This document shows, one piece after another, positions 28,421 to 37,812 of a stretch of DNA of 56,999 bases. Location: positions 1 through 56,999 of the forward strand of contig NZ_JADYTX010000008.1 in assembly GCF_021531475.1 (NCBI RefSeq). The letters are read 5' to 3'. Origin of the DNA: Fusobacterium perfoetens. Its GTDB lineage: Bacteria > Fusobacteriota > Fusobacteriia > Fusobacteriales > Fusobacteriaceae. How positions within the stretch are numbered: the first letter of the stretch is position 1; each line of letters starts with the position of its first letter. The position numbers and the translations under genes are program-made. The notes under the pieces were generated by a model, which did no database searches, was not told the origin of the DNA, and saw nothing but the letters and a program-made list of their open reading frames with translations.

Positions 28421-29611
28421 ATGAAAAAATATAAAAGAATATTTACAATAGTAGTAGATTCTTTAGGAATTGGAGCTATGGAAGATTCTTATAAATTTGG
28501 AGATATTGGTGTTGATACTTTAGGACATATATCAGAGTCAGTTGAGAATTTTAATATACCAAATCTTCAAAAACTTGGCCTTGCTAATCTTCATCCAATG
28601 AAAAATGTAAATTCTATTGAAAAACCATTAGGTTATTATATGGAAATGGAAGAAACAAGTGTTGGGAAAGATACAATGACAGGACATTGGGAAATGATGG
28701 GACTTAATATTGATAAACCTTTTCAAACTTTTACAGATACAGGTTTCCCAAAAGAGTTGATTGAGGAACTTGAAAAAAGGACAGGTCATAAAGTTATAGG
28801 AAATAAAAGTGCCAGTGGTACAGAGATTTTAGATGAGTTAGCTGAAGAAGAAATTAGAACTGGGAATATGATAGTTTATACTTCTGCTGATTCTGTTCTT
28901 CAAATCTGTGGAAATGAGGAAACTTTTGGACTTGATGAACTTTATAGATGTTGTGAAATTGCTAGAGAACTTACATTGAAAGATGAATGGAAAGTTGGAA
29001 GAATTATTGCAAGACCTTATGTAGGAAAGAAAAAAGGTGAATTTAAAAGAACAAGTAATCGTCATGACTATGCACTAAAACCTTATGGAAGAACAGCTTT
29101 AAATGCCTTAAAAGATAATGGATTTGATGTCATCTCTGTTGGAAAAATAAATGATATTTTTGATACAGAGGGAATAACAGAGGCTCATAAATCAAAAAGT
29201 TCTGTTCATGGAATGGAACAAACTATTGAGATAGCAGAGAAAGATTTTACAGGACTTTGCTACGTAAACTTAGTTGACTTTGATGCTCTTTGGGGGCACA
29301 GAAGAGATCCTATCGGTTATGCTAATGAATTAGAAAAATTTGACAAAAATCTTGGAGTATTACTTGAAAAACTAAAGGAAGATGATCTTTTAATAATTAC
29401 AGCTGACCATGGAAATGATCCTACTTATACAGGAACAGATCATACAAGAGAAAAAGTTCCATTTATTGCTTATTCTCCATCAATGAAAAATAGTGGAGAA
29501 TTAGAGAGTGTTTCTACTTTTGCAGTAATTGGGGCTACAATAGCTGATAACTTTGATGTAAAAATGCCAGAAAATACAATAGGAACATCAGTTCTTAATA
29601 AATTAATATAG
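28421..29611 (+). CDS. deoB: Phosphopentomutase
   Basis: DeoB (396 residues) isomerises (deoxy)ribose 1-phosphate to the 5-phosphate. It is a manganese enzyme of the alkaline phosphatase superfamily. It shows the opening [13 protein letters not shown], the [13 protein letters not shown] segment with the phosphorylated Thr, and metal ligands in [13 protein letters not shown] and [18 protein letters not shown]. Length is standard. It lies between the phosphorylases and the aldolase, in pathway order. Confidence 0.97.
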   Translation: MKKYKRIFTIVVDSLGIGAMEDSYKFGDIGVDTLGHISESVENFNIPNLQKLGLANLHPMKNVNSIEKPLGYYMEMEETSVGKDTMTGHWEMMGLNIDKPFQTFTDTGFPKELIEELEKRTGHKVIGNKSASGTEILDELAEEEIRTGNMIVYTSADSVLQICGNEETFGLDELYRCCEIARELTLKDEWKVGRIIARPYVGKKKGEFKRTSNRHDYALKPYGRTALNALKDNGFDVISVGKINDIFDTEGITEAHKSKSSVHGMEQTIEIAEKDFTGLCYVNLVDFDALWGHRRDPIGYANELEKFDKNLGVLLEKLKEDDLLIITADHGNDPTYTGTDHTREKVPFIAYSPSMKNSGELESVSTFAVIGATIADNFDVKMPENTIGTSVLNKLI

Positions 29612-29628
29612 GTTTAAGGAGATAAAAA

Positions 29629-30303
29629 ATGGATAGAGAAAAAATACTTTCTGCTGTTGACCATACATTACTAGGACAAACAGCTACTTGGGAAGATATA
29701 AAAGAAATATTAGACGATTCTATAAAATATAACGCAGCTTCAGCTTGTATACCTACTTATTATGTAAAACCAGCTAAAGAATATGTAGGAGATAAACTAC
29801 CTATTTGTACAGTAATTGGTTTCCCAAATGGATATAGCACAACAGCAACAAAAGTTTTTGAAACTAAAGATGCTATTGAAAATGGAGCTAGCGAAATTGA
29901 TATGGTTATCAATGTAGGAATGTTAAAAGATAAAAAATATGATTTAATAGAAGATGAAATCAGACAAATACACAAAGCTTGTAATGGAAATATATTAAAA
30001 GTAATAATTGAAACTTGTCTTTTAACTGAAGACGAAAAAATAAAAATGTGTGAAATTGTTACTAAATCAGGAGCTGAATATATAAAAACTTCAACAGGAT
30101 TTTCAACAGGAGGAGCTACTTTTGACGATATAGCTCTTATGAAAAAATATGTTGGAGAAAATGTAAAAATAAAAGCAGCTGGAGGAATTTCATCTTTTGA
30201 TGATGCTGAAAAATTTATGGAACTTGGAGCAGATAGACTTGGAACAAGCAGACTTGTAAAAATAGCAAAAACAAATGCTCCAGTAAATGACAACTCATAT
30301 TAA
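29629..30303 (+). CDS. deoC: Deoxyribose-phosphate aldolase
   Basis: DeoC (224 residues) cleaves 2-deoxyribose 5-phosphate to acetaldehyde and glyceraldehyde 3-phosphate. The Schiff-base lysine is Lys153 in KTSTGF, and the helper lysine is in IKAAGGI. DHTLLG near the start and EIDMVINVG are family motifs. It ends the operon at a strong terminator. With the preceding genes it makes a complete route from exogenous deoxynucleosides to central metabolism. Confidence 0.97.
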   Translation: MDREKILSAVDHTLLGQTATWEDIKEILDDSIKYNAASACIPTYYVKPAKEYVGDKLPICTVIGFPNGYSTTATKVFETKDAIENGASEIDMVINVGMLKDKKYDLIEDEIRQIHKACNGNILKVIIETCLLTEDEKIKMCEIVTKSGAEYIKTSTGFSTGGATFDDIALMKKYVGENVKIKAAGGISSFDDAEKFMELGADRLGTSRLVKIAKTNAPVNDNSY

Positions 30304-30310
30304 TAAACAA

Positions 30311-30350
30311 AAGGGGATATTGTAATTTTTATTACATATCCCCTATTTTA
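30311..30350. terminator. Terminator shared by deoC and the M20 gene
   Basis: AGGGGATAT, TGTAAT and their complements form a long stem around a T-rich loop. TTTTA follows on the plus strand and a T-rich run follows on the minus strand. It separates two convergent genes. Confidence 0.85.
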
Positions 30351-30353
30351 GAT

Positions 30354-31541
30354 CTATCTATTTTTTAAGAATTCATAAGCTTTAAAAATATTTAAAACTT
30401 GCATTTTTATTCCAAGAGGAATAGAAGTTTCATCTATTTTAAACTTATCATTATGAAGAGGTTCACAAGCATTTAATTCTTCATTACCAGTTCCTAATAA
30501 GAAAAATGCTCCAGGAACTTTTTCTAAATAATATGCAAAATCTTCAGCTCCCATTTCAGATTTAGGTATATTTATGACATTTTCTTTAGAAAGCAATTCT
30601 TCTCCAGAAGATTTGATTATATCAACAAAGGAGTCGTGGTTAATAAGAGCGTCATAACTATCTCTAAAATTAACTTCTGCACAAGCTCCATAACCTTTTG
30701 CAACGAACTCAGCCATCTCTTTAATTCTTGTTTTGGCAAAAACTCTCATATCTTGTGAAAGAGTACGAATAGTTCCTGTAAGAGTAACTTCATTAGCTAC
30801 AATATTTTCTTTGGTTCCTCCATTTATAGTTCCAAAAGTAATAACCAAAGAATCTCTAGAATCTGTATTTCTTGAAACAATAGATTGAATAGAACTAACT
30901 ACTTGGCAAGCAGTAACAATGGCATCTACTCCATCACTTGGAAAAGCTCCATGAGTGCTTTTTCCAATAATTTTTATATTTACAGTGGTAGAAGCAGCAA
31001 ACATTGGTCCGTATTTTACACCAATTTTTCCAACATGAAGAGAAGGATGAACGTGAAGTCCAAATATTGCATCAACATTATCTAAAACTCCATCATTGAT
31101 CATAGGTAAAGCTCCTCCAGTGGTTTCCTCTGCTGGTTGGAAAATAAGTCTTACATTACAAGGCAGCTTTTCTTTTATTGTTGATAAGACTTTTACTACT
31201 CCAAGTAGAACAGAACAATGTACATCGTGTCCACAAGCGTGCATTTTTCCAATATGTTCTGACTTAAAAGGGCAATCTGAATTTTCAAGAATAGGTAAAG
31301 CATCAATATCAGCTCTTAAGGCGATAGTTTTAGTTGTATCTTTTCCAATAAAATCAGCAACTATTCCACTTTTTCCGATATTTGTCTTATAATTGACACC
31401 AAGTTCATCTAGAATAGTTGTAATGTATTTTGTAGTTTTAGGTAAATCAAAATCAAGTTCAGGAATTTTGTGAAGTTCTCTTCTATTATTTATGAACCAT
31501 TCGCTATTTATATCTATATTTTTTAAAATATTTTCTATCAT
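30354..31541 (-). CDS. M20 amidohydrolase, probable N-acetyldiaminopimelate deacetylase
   Basis: This 395-residue zinc hydrolase of the M20D (HipO/Dap deacetylase-like) family removes acyl groups from amino acids. HACGHDVH, the LIFQPAEE segment with its catalytic Glu-Glu and GAEDFAYYLE are the metal and active-site motifs, and a dimerisation domain is inserted (about 185-290). The lysine operon starting 0.5 kb away uses an N-acetyl route and otherwise lacks the deacetylase, so that role is likely. Hippurate-like or peptide-acyl hydrolysis remains possible. It is transcribed away from the riboswitch, so lysine may not control it. Confidence 0.75.
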   Translation of the reverse strand: MIENILKNIDINSEWFINNRRELHKIPELDFDLPKTTKYITTILDELGVNYKTNIGKSGIVADFIGKDTTKTIALRADIDALPILENSDCPFKSEHIGKMHACGHDVHCSVLLGVVKVLSTIKEKLPCNVRLIFQPAEETTGGALPMINDGVLDNVDAIFGLHVHPSLHVGKIGVKYGPMFAASTTVNIKIIGKSTHGAFPSDGVDAIVTACQVVSSIQSIVSRNTDSRDSLVITFGTINGGTKENIVANEVTLTGTIRTLSQDMRVFAKTRIKEMAEFVAKGYGACAEVNFRDSYDALINHDSFVDIIKSSGEELLSKENVINIPKSEMGAEDFAYYLEKVPGAFFLLGTGNEELNACEPLHNDKFKIDETSIPLGIKMQVLNIFKAYEFLKNR

Positions 31542-31573
31542 AAGAGTCCTCCTAAATAATTTATTTATTAAAA

Positions 31574-31602
31574 ATTATAACAAAAAAATTTTTTTAAAAC
31601 AA
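31574..31602 (-). promoter_or_regulatory. Promoter of the M20 deacetylase gene
   Basis: On the minus strand TTGTTT (31597-31602) and a perfect TATAAT (31574-31579) are 17 bases apart, about 33 bases before the start codon. Confidence 0.6.
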
Positions 31603-31718
31603 ATAAAAAATTAGGAAAGAAAAATATTTTTTAGAAATAAAGTTAATAAAAGATAAAGAATAAAAAGAAATTATCCGTAAGTATATATAAATTAAACATA
31701 TAGTATATAAAATATATA

Positions 31719-31746
31719 TTTTTATTTTTTTAGTTTTTGTTATAAA
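31719..31746 (+). promoter_or_regulatory. Probable promoter of the lysine operon
   Basis: TATAAA (31741-31746) lies 20 bases before the riboswitch P1 helix. The best -35 candidate is a poor TTTTTA (31719-31724) with 16-base spacing. The placement is sensible but the -35 is weak. Confidence 0.4.
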
Positions 31747-31766
31747 ATGACCGCAATAAAATAAAA

Positions 31767-31934
31767 AACGGATTGAGGAGCGATTGACAATAGTAATTAT
31801 ATGGAGTTACCTAACGCTGATATATAATGAAAGGGGAGATTGCCGAAACCTAAAAGTAAGGGTGGTGCTTTTTGGTTGGGTTTATGGATAATATCTGTAA
31901 AACTGTCATTGGTAACAATGTTGTGCTTTCTGTT
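31767..31934 (+). promoter_or_regulatory. Lysine riboswitch (L box) aptamer
   Basis: P1 pairs AACGGA (31767-31772) with TCTGTT (31929-31934). Inside are the L-box landmarks in order: TGAGGAGCGA, then AGTA, then GAAAGGGGAGATTGCCGAAA, then a GGTGG...TTGGGTTT arm. ACTGTCATTGGTAACAATG follows, with a CATTG/CAATG helix. These resemble the B. subtilis lysC leader closely. It precedes an aspartokinase/DAP operon, as expected for a lysine sensor. Lysine binding should stabilise P1 and lower expression. Confidence 0.88.
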
Positions 31935-31988
31935 GAGTAATTTATTCATTCTTTACATATTCTTAAATGGAAATTATGAAAATATTAA

Positions 31989-32020
31989 CCAACAGATAGG
32001 TCTGTTGGCTTTTTTATTTT
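31989..32020 (+). terminator. Lysine riboswitch terminator with built-in antiterminator
   Basis: CCAACAGA (31989-31996) pairs with TCTGTTGG (32001-32008), followed by CTTTTTTATTTT. Its left arm CAACAGA is also exactly complementary to TCTGTTG at 31929-31935, the 3' strand of P1. The two pairings are mutually exclusive, giving a lysine-off switch. Confidence 0.85.
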
Positions 32021-32046
32021 AAAAATTAAAAAGGAGAGATATTTTT

Positions 32047-33249
32047 ATGAGAGTAGTATTAAAATATGGTGGTTCAAGTGTTGCCACTATTGAAAAAATC
32101 AAAGCGATTGCAGAATATGTAGTGAATCTTAAAAAAACAAAATATGATGATGTAATAGTAGTTGCCTCTGCAATGGGAAAAACAACAAATGCTCTTATAG
32201 CTATGGCAAAAGAGATAACTTCTTCTCCAAGTCAAAGAGAGTTAGACTCACTTCTTTCTACTGGAGAACAACAAACAGTATCTTTACTTTCAATGGCTAT
32301 AAATTCTATGGGACAAAAAGCTGTATCACTTACAGGATATCAAGCTAATGTAAAAACAGTGGGAGTTCATACAAAAAGTAAAATTAAAAGGATAGATACA
32401 GAAAGAATAGAAGAATATCTAAAAGATGATAATGTAGTTATTGTAGCTGGATTCCAAGGAATAAATGATCATGGAGATATCACAACTTTAGGAAGAGGGG
32501 GATCAGATACAAGTGCTGTGGCTTTAGCTGCATCTTTAAATTGTGAATGTAGAATTTATACAGATGTTGAGGGAATATATAGTGTAGACCCAAGACTTTA
32601 TAAAAATGCAAAATTTTTAGATAAAATCTCTTATGAAGAGATGATGGAAATGGCAAACTTAGGTGCTGGAGTAATGGAAACAAGAGCAGTAGAAATTGGA
32701 AAAAAATATAATATTCCTATATTTGTTGGAAAAACTTTAAGCGAAACAGGGGGGACTTGGATAATGGATATGAACGATATTTTAGAAGATAAATTAGTAA
32801 CAGGAATAAGTGTAACAAGGGAGATAATAGTAACAACACTATCTCAAATAGAATATTCTAGTGAAAGAATAGCAAAAATATTTACAATAATAAATGAAGT
32901 TGGATTAAATATAAATATGATTTCTCAAAATGTAACTAATGATGGAAAAGCAAAAATATCATTTAGTTGTGTAGAGGGAGAAAGATATTTACTAGAACAA
33001 GCAATTACAAAAATAAAACAAGATATAGAATGTGAATTAGATTATAAAGATGATATGGCAATGCTTTCAATAGTTGGAGTTGGAATGATAAATAACTCTG
33101 GAGTTTCTGGAAAATTTTTCTCTGCTCTAAGCAAAGCAGGTGTAAATTTTTATCAAGTAACAACATCAGAAATAAGTGTTTCTTGTAGTATAGGAAGAAA
33201 TGATATAAATAAAGCTGTTGATGTAGTAGCAAGAGAATTTAATCTATAA
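32047..33249 (+). CDS. lysC: Aspartate kinase
   Basis: Aspartokinase (400 residues) phosphorylates aspartate, the entry to lysine, diaminopimelate, threonine and methionine synthesis. The kinase domain starts KYGGSSVAT, and its GRGGSDTSAVALA and YTDVEGIYSVDPR segments are diagnostic. Two C-terminal ACT domains (about 265-400) suggest feedback by an amino acid. It is first in the lysine-riboswitch operon, so lysine is the likely effector at the RNA level too. The start follows AAGGAGAG. Confidence 0.96.
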   Translation: MRVVLKYGGSSVATIEKIKAIAEYVVNLKKTKYDDVIVVASAMGKTTNALIAMAKEITSSPSQRELDSLLSTGEQQTVSLLSMAINSMGQKAVSLTGYQANVKTVGVHTKSKIKRIDTERIEEYLKDDNVVIVAGFQGINDHGDITTLGRGGSDTSAVALAASLNCECRIYTDVEGIYSVDPRLYKNAKFLDKISYEEMMEMANLGAGVMETRAVEIGKKYNIPIFVGKTLSETGGTWIMDMNDILEDKLVTGISVTREIIVTTLSQIEYSSERIAKIFTIINEVGLNINMISQNVTNDGKAKISFSCVEGERYLLEQAITKIKQDIECELDYKDDMAMLSIVGVGMINNSGVSGKFFSALSKAGVNFYQVTTSEISVSCSIGRNDINKAVDVVAREFNL

Positions 33250-33268
33250 TTTTTGGAGAGGAAATAAA

Positions 33269-34264
33269 ATGAGAGTAGCAATAGTAGGAGCAACAGGATT
33301 AGTAGGAAGTACATTTTTAAAAGTTTTAGAAGAAAGAGATTTAGGAATAACTGAGTTATACCTTTTTGCATCAGCTAGAAGTGCTGGTAAAAAAATAAAT
33401 TTTAGAGGAAATGAATATACAGTAGAAGAATTAACTGAAACAAGTTTTGATAGAGGAATAGATGTAGCATTATTCTCAGCAGGTGGAGATATAAGTAAAA
33501 AATTTGCACCAATTGCAGCATCAAAAGGGTGTCTAGTAGTAGATAACTCTTCAGCTTGGAGAATGGATCCAGAAGTTCCTTTAGTAGTTCCTGAAGTAAA
33601 TAAAGACGCAGCTTTTGGAAATCATGGAATAATAGCAAATCCAAACTGTTCAACAATTCAATGTATGGCACCACTTAAAGCGTTAGCTAATAAATATGGT
33701 TTAAGAAGAGTAATATATAATACTTATCAAGCTGTATCTGGTACAGGTCAAAAAGGTGTAGAGGATTTACAAAATGGTTTAAAAGGGTTAGAACCAAAAG
33801 TATATCCACATCAAATAGTAAACAACTGTTTACCACATATAGATTCTTTCTTAGATAATGGATATACAAAAGAAGAGATAAAAATGATAAACGAAACTAG
33901 AAAAATATTAGAATTACCAGAACTTCCAGTAACAGCTACTTGTGTAAGAGTACCAGTTATAAACTCTCACTCAGTATCAATTACAGCAGAACTTGCAAGT
34001 CCATTTGATATAGAAGATGTAAAAAAAGTTATTGGAGAATTTGAGGGAGTAGTTTTAGTAGATAATCCTAAAAATAATGAATATCCATTAGCAACAGATG
34101 CAACAGGACAAGATAAAGTATTTGTAGGAAGAATTAGAAGAGATTTTAGTACAGAAAATAGTGTAAACCTTTGGACAGTTGCTGATAATATAAGAAAGGG
34201 AGCAGCAACAAACGCAGTTCAAATAGCTGAACTTTTTAGAGATATAAAAAATAAATTGGCTTAA
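33269..34264 (+). CDS. asd: Aspartate-semialdehyde dehydrogenase
   Basis: This 331-residue NADPH enzyme reduces aspartyl phosphate to aspartate semialdehyde. The N-terminal GATGLVGSTF nucleotide motif, SAGGDISKKFAP, the catalytic Cys127 in NPNCSTIQ and the later RVPV.NSHS segment with the active-site His are all present. It follows lysC by 19 bases with a GGAGAGG site. Length is normal for the Gram-positive-type enzyme. Confidence 0.96.
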   Translation: MRVAIVGATGLVGSTFLKVLEERDLGITELYLFASARSAGKKINFRGNEYTVEELTETSFDRGIDVALFSAGGDISKKFAPIAASKGCLVVDNSSAWRMDPEVPLVVPEVNKDAAFGNHGIIANPNCSTIQCMAPLKALANKYGLRRVIYNTYQAVSGTGQKGVEDLQNGLKGLEPKVYPHQIVNNCLPHIDSFLDNGYTKEEIKMINETRKILELPELPVTATCVRVPVINSHSVSITAELASPFDIEDVKKVIGEFEGVVLVDNPKNNEYPLATDATGQDKVFVGRIRRDFSTENSVNLWTVADNIRKGAATNAVQIAELFRDIKNKLA

Positions 34265-34273
34265 GGAGGAAAT

Positions 34274-35161
34274 ATGTCAATATTTGTTGGTTCAGGAGTA
34301 GCTCTTGTAACTCCTTTTGATAAAAGTGGAAATGTAGATTATGAAAAATTAGGTGAACTTTTAGAGTTTCATGTAGAAAATAAAACAGATGCAATCGTTA
34401 TAGTTGGTACAACTGGTGAAGCATCTACAATGACTGAATCTGAAAAATTATCTGTTATAAAATATACAGTTGAGAAAATAGATAAAAGGATACCAGTTAT
34501 TGCAGGAACAGGTTCTAATTGTACAGCAGGAGCTTTAGATTTTAGTAAAAAAGTAGAAAAACTAGGAGTTGACGGATTTTTAGTAGTAACTCCATATTAT
34601 AATAAAGGAAATGAAAGAGGAATCTATGAACATTATAAAATGATAGCTGAAAATGTAAATCTTCCAATTATTTTATACAATGTTCCCGGAAGAACAGGAG
34701 TAAATCTTTCAGTGTCACTTGTAAAAAAATTAGCACAACTTAAAAATGTAGTGGCTATAAAAGAGGCAAGTGGAAATATCTCTTATGCAGCAGAGATAGC
34801 TAGACTTGTGCCAGAACTTGATATATATTCTGGAAATGATGATATGACAGTGCCAATTTTATCCCTTGGTGGAAAAGGTGTAATATCTGTATCAGCAAAT
34901 ATTATCCCAGAAGTTATTCATAATATGGTAATGGCTTTCTTAAATGATAATCCAAAAGAAGCTTGTAGATTACAACTTGGATATAATGAACTTTCTAACG
35001 GAATGTTTATAGAAACAAATCCAGTACCAGTAAAAGAAGCTATGAACTATCTTGGATATGAAGTTGGAGGTTGCAGATTACCATTAGGAGAGATGTATGA
35101 GGAAAATATTTCAAAATTACACTCAATTATTGATAGACATGAGGTAAAAAGATGGAAATAA
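34274..35161 (+). CDS. dapA: 4-Hydroxy-tetrahydrodipicolinate synthase
   Basis: DapA (295 residues) condenses pyruvate with aspartate semialdehyde. The Schiff-base Lys163 lies in VAIKEASGN, Tyr135 in YNVPGRTGV, and the GTTGEASTMT segment binds substrate. The TIM-barrel length is standard. It has a perfect AGGAGG and its end overlaps the dapB start by ten bases. Confidence 0.97.
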   Translation: MSIFVGSGVALVTPFDKSGNVDYEKLGELLEFHVENKTDAIVIVGTTGEASTMTESEKLSVIKYTVEKIDKRIPVIAGTGSNCTAGALDFSKKVEKLGVDGFLVVTPYYNKGNERGIYEHYKMIAENVNLPIILYNVPGRTGVNLSVSLVKKLAQLKNVVAIKEASGNISYAAEIARLVPELDIYSGNDDMTVPILSLGGKGVISVSANIIPEVIHNMVMAFLNDNPKEACRLQLGYNELSNGMFIETNPVPVKEAMNYLGYEVGGCRLPLGEMYEENISKLHSIIDRHEVKRWK

Positions 35162-35856
35162 TTATACATGGAACAGGAGCTATGGGAAATGTTGTAAAAA
35201 ATCTAGCTTCTGAAGATGAAAATTTAAAAGTAACAGGATTTGCTGATGAATTAACTAATGAAACTGGAGATGTGATAATAGATTTTTCACATTTTTCAAG
35301 GTTAGATACATTACTTGATTATGCAAATTCAAAAAAAATACCATTAGTTATAGCAACTACTGGATATTCAGATAAGATTTATGATAAAATAGTAAAGGTT
35401 TCAAAAAATATTCCAATACTTCTATCATCTAATATGTCTTTAGGTGTAAATCTTATGCAAGATATCTTAGAAAAAATAGTTCCTATTCTTTATGGAAATT
35501 ATGATATAGAACTTATAGAAAAACATCATAATAAAAAAGTTGATTCTCCGAGCGGAACAGCAAAAACTATCTTAGATGTAATCGAAAAAGGTTGCGATGA
35601 AAAAATGGAAAGAGTTTATGGTAGAGAGGGAATCAAGAAAAGAGAGAAAAATGAAATAGGAGTTCATGTTGTTAGAGGTGGAACAATAGTTGGAGAACAT
35701 TCTGTAATGTTCTGTGGAAATGATGAAATTATAGAGATAAAACATACAGCTCTTTCTAAAAAAATATTTGGAATGGGAGCTTTGCAAGCTGGAAAATTTT
35801 TAGCAAAACAAAAGCCAGGACTTTACGGAATGAAAGATATATTTAATAATTTATAG
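35152..35856 (+). CDS. dapB: 4-Hydroxy-tetrahydrodipicolinate reductase
   Basis: DapB (234 residues) reduces the DapA product to tetrahydrodipicolinate using NAD(P)H. The Rossmann start is [11 protein letters not shown] and the catalytic signature [15 protein letters not shown] is intact (about 122-136). At 234 residues it is shorter than the roughly 270-residue E. coli type, a compact form also seen in other anaerobes. ATG 35152 lies within the dapA end, preceded by GAGG. Confidence 0.95.
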   Translation: MEIIIHGTGAMGNVVKNLASEDENLKVTGFADELTNETGDVIIDFSHFSRLDTLLDYANSKKIPLVIATTGYSDKIYDKIVKVSKNIPILLSSNMSLGVNLMQDILEKIVPILYGNYDIELIEKHHNKKVDSPSGTAKTILDVIEKGCDEKMERVYGREGIKKREKNEIGVHVVRGGTIVGEHSVMFCGNDEIIEIKHTALSKKIFGMGALQAGKFLAKQKPGLYGMKDIFNNL

Positions 35857-35866
35857 TGGAGGAAAA

Positions 35867-36571
35867 ATGAACGGAGTAAATACAGCAGAAGAGATAATAG
35901 CTTTTATAAAAAATTCTACAAAAAAAACACCAGTGAAAGCATATATAAATGGAGTTTTAAATAATTTAGAAACTAGTGCAAAAGTTTTTAAAGGAGATGG
36001 TTCATATATAATCATTGGTGAATCAACAGAAATAGAAAAAATATTAGAAAATAATAAAGAAACTATAACAGATGTTTATTTAGAAAATGATAGAAGAAAT
36101 TCTGGTGTACCTATGCTAGATATAAGAAATATCAATGCTAGAATAGAACCAGGAGCAATCATAAGAGATAAAGTAACTATTGGAGATAATGCTGTTATAA
36201 TGATGGGAGCTGTAATAAATATAGGTTCAGTTATTGGGGACGGAACTATGATAGATATGGGAGCAGTTCTTGGAGGAAGAGCAACAGTTGGTAAAAATTG
36301 TCACATTGGAGCAGGAGCAGTTTTAGCAGGTGTTGTAGAGCCACCTTCAGCAACTCCAGTTATAGTAGAAGATGGAGTTTTAATAGGAGCTAATGCTGTT
36401 GTTATCGAAGGAGTAAGAATCGGTAAAGGAGCAGTAGTTGGAGCAGGAGCAGTAGTTACTCAAGATGTTCCAGCAGGAGCGGTTGTAACAGGAAATCCTG
36501 CAAAAATAATAAAAATGGTAGATGAAAAAACTTTAGGTAAGACACAGCTGGTGGACGACTTAAGGAAATAG
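35867..36571 (+). CDS. dapH: Tetrahydrodipicolinate N-acetyltransferase
   Basis: This 234-residue enzyme is of the left-handed beta-helix family. It acetylates tetrahydrodipicolinate and so commits the operon to the acetylase variant of the DAP pathway. Hexapeptide repeats run from about residue 90 to 215. The segment [22 protein letters not shown] closely resembles Bacillus DapH (YkuQ) and its length is also the same. A succinyltransferase (DapD) is less likely because the N-terminal region is DapH type. It starts ten bases after dapB with GGAGGA. Confidence 0.92.
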   Translation: MNGVNTAEEIIAFIKNSTKKTPVKAYINGVLNNLETSAKVFKGDGSYIIIGESTEIEKILENNKETITDVYLENDRRNSGVPMLDIRNINARIEPGAIIRDKVTIGDNAVIMMGAVINIGSVIGDGTMIDMGAVLGGRATVGKNCHIGAGAVLAGVVEPPSATPVIVEDGVLIGANAVVIEGVRIGKGAVVGAGAVVTQDVPAGAVVTGNPAKIIKMVDEKTLGKTQLVDDLRK

Positions 36572-36598
36572 TTTTTTAGAAATAAATAGGAGGAATTT

Positions 36599-37741
36599 AT
36601 GGAGATTAACCAAAATATAGCAAAAGTTCAATATTCTTTAATAAGACTTTTGAACGAGGAGGCTAGAAAATTTGAAGATTCAATAGACTTAACTATTGGA
36701 GAACCTGACATTGCTACAGAAAAGGGGATAGTAGAAGATGCTTGTGAATATGCTATGACTCACAAACTTGGATATCCACCAACAGGGGGAGGACCAAAAT
36801 TAAGAGGAATATTAGCAGATTATTATAACGATAAATATGGGTCTTCTTACCAAGCTGATAATGTAATAGTAAATGTTGGAGCCTCTGAGGCTATTTGTTC
36901 TTGTTTTAGAGCTTTACTTAATATTGATGATGAGGTAATAGTATTCACACCATTTTATGCTGGGTATCTTCCAATGATACAAATGGCTTATGCTAAACCA
37001 GTATTTGTGGATATTTCTAAAACAGATTTTACAGTTACTCCAGAACTACTTGAAAAATATATTACTGATAAAACAAAGATAATTTTATTCTGTAACCCTT
37101 GTAACCCATCTGGGAATGTAATGGGAAGAGAGGAAATAGAAAATATAGCAAACTATTTAGCTAATAAAGATATATTTATCGTATCAGACGAAATATATAG
37201 TGAACTTTCATTTGGAGAATTTACTTCATTTGCAAGTTTCCCACAAATTCAAGATAAATTAATAATTATAAACGGATTTTCAAAATCTCACTCAATGACT
37301 GGTTGGAGGGTTGGATATACTATATTCCCTCTTGAATATAGAAAACCACTTCTTAATACAACTCTTTTCACATTGAGCTCACCAATGGCTGTATCTCTTG
37401 CTGCTGCAGAATCAGCTATAACAAAATATAGAGATAGATCTCATGTAAGAAAAATCTATCAAGAAAGAGCTGAGTTCATGTATGAAAAACTTGTAGAACT
37501 TGGATTCAAAGTTGTAAAACCTAAAGGAGCTTTCTATATTTTTGCAGATTACACAGATATATCTGACTTAAACTCTTTTGATTTTGCAATGGACGTATTA
37601 AAAGAAGTACAAGTTGCTTTAGTGCCAGGAATTTCTTTTGGAAGTGAGGGATATTTTAGAATATCTTTAGTTTCTGATATTCCAAGACTTGCTGAGGCAG
37701 CTGAAAGACTAAAAAAATATGTAGAAAATCATAAAAAATAA
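36599..37741 (+). CDS. patA: PLP aminotransferase, probable N-acetyl-LL-2,6-diaminopimelate aminotransferase
   Basis: This 380-residue class I/II aminotransferase has its PLP lysine at Lys229 in GFSKSHSMTGWRVGY and the NPCNPSGNV and SDEIYS motifs upstream. It resembles the PatA/DapX group that converts N-acetyl-2-amino-6-oxopimelate to N-acetyl-LL-diaminopimelate. Its position right after dapH, before the operon terminator, supports that reaction. A general aspartate or aromatic aminotransferase is the alternative. The ribosome site is AGGAGG. Confidence 0.82.
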   Translation: MEINQNIAKVQYSLIRLLNEEARKFEDSIDLTIGEPDIATEKGIVEDACEYAMTHKLGYPPTGGGPKLRGILADYYNDKYGSSYQADNVIVNVGASEAICSCFRALLNIDDEVIVFTPFYAGYLPMIQMAYAKPVFVDISKTDFTVTPELLEKYITDKTKIILFCNPCNPSGNVMGREEIENIANYLANKDIFIVSDEIYSELSFGEFTSFASFPQIQDKLIIINGFSKSHSMTGWRVGYTIFPLEYRKPLLNTTLFTLSSPMAVSLAAAESAITKYRDRSHVRKIYQERAEFMYEKLVELGFKVVKPKGAFYIFADYTDISDLNSFDFAMDVLKEVQVALVPGISFGSEGYFRISLVSDIPRLAEAAERLKKYVENHKK

Positions 37742-37754
37742 ATATAATTAAAAT

Positions 37755-37796
37755 AAAAAGGATTGATATCTTGTAGTGAGATTTCAATCCTTTTTT
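37755..37796 (+). terminator. Terminator of the lysine operon
   Basis: AAAAAGGATTGA and TCAATCCTTTTTT form a long stem around an internal partly paired loop. The U tract is strong. The A-rich outer arm may also terminate the opposing flavoprotein transcript. Confidence 0.85.
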
Positions 37797-37812
37797 GTAG
37801 GGTATTTTAAAT

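Larger units (their letters stand above)
31542..31766. other. AT-rich intergenic region with divergent promoters
   Basis: This stretch between the M20 gene and the lysine riboswitch is very AT-rich and holds no coding frame I believe. It contains the M20 promoter and, near its right end, a probable -10 box for the lysine operon (31741-31746). Confidence 0.5.

Noticed and set aside
29760-30293. Long antisense frame (177 codons) within deoC
   Set aside because: It runs opposite a fully conserved aldolase with catalytic motifs intact. It has no ribosome site, and its composition is that of a mirror frame. The same applies to other antisense frames in infB, clpX, valS and udp.
31840-32022. Open frame of about 60 codons before lysC
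   Set aside because: It overlaps the lysine riboswitch and its terminator and ends in the U tract, so it is a by-product of the RNA element.
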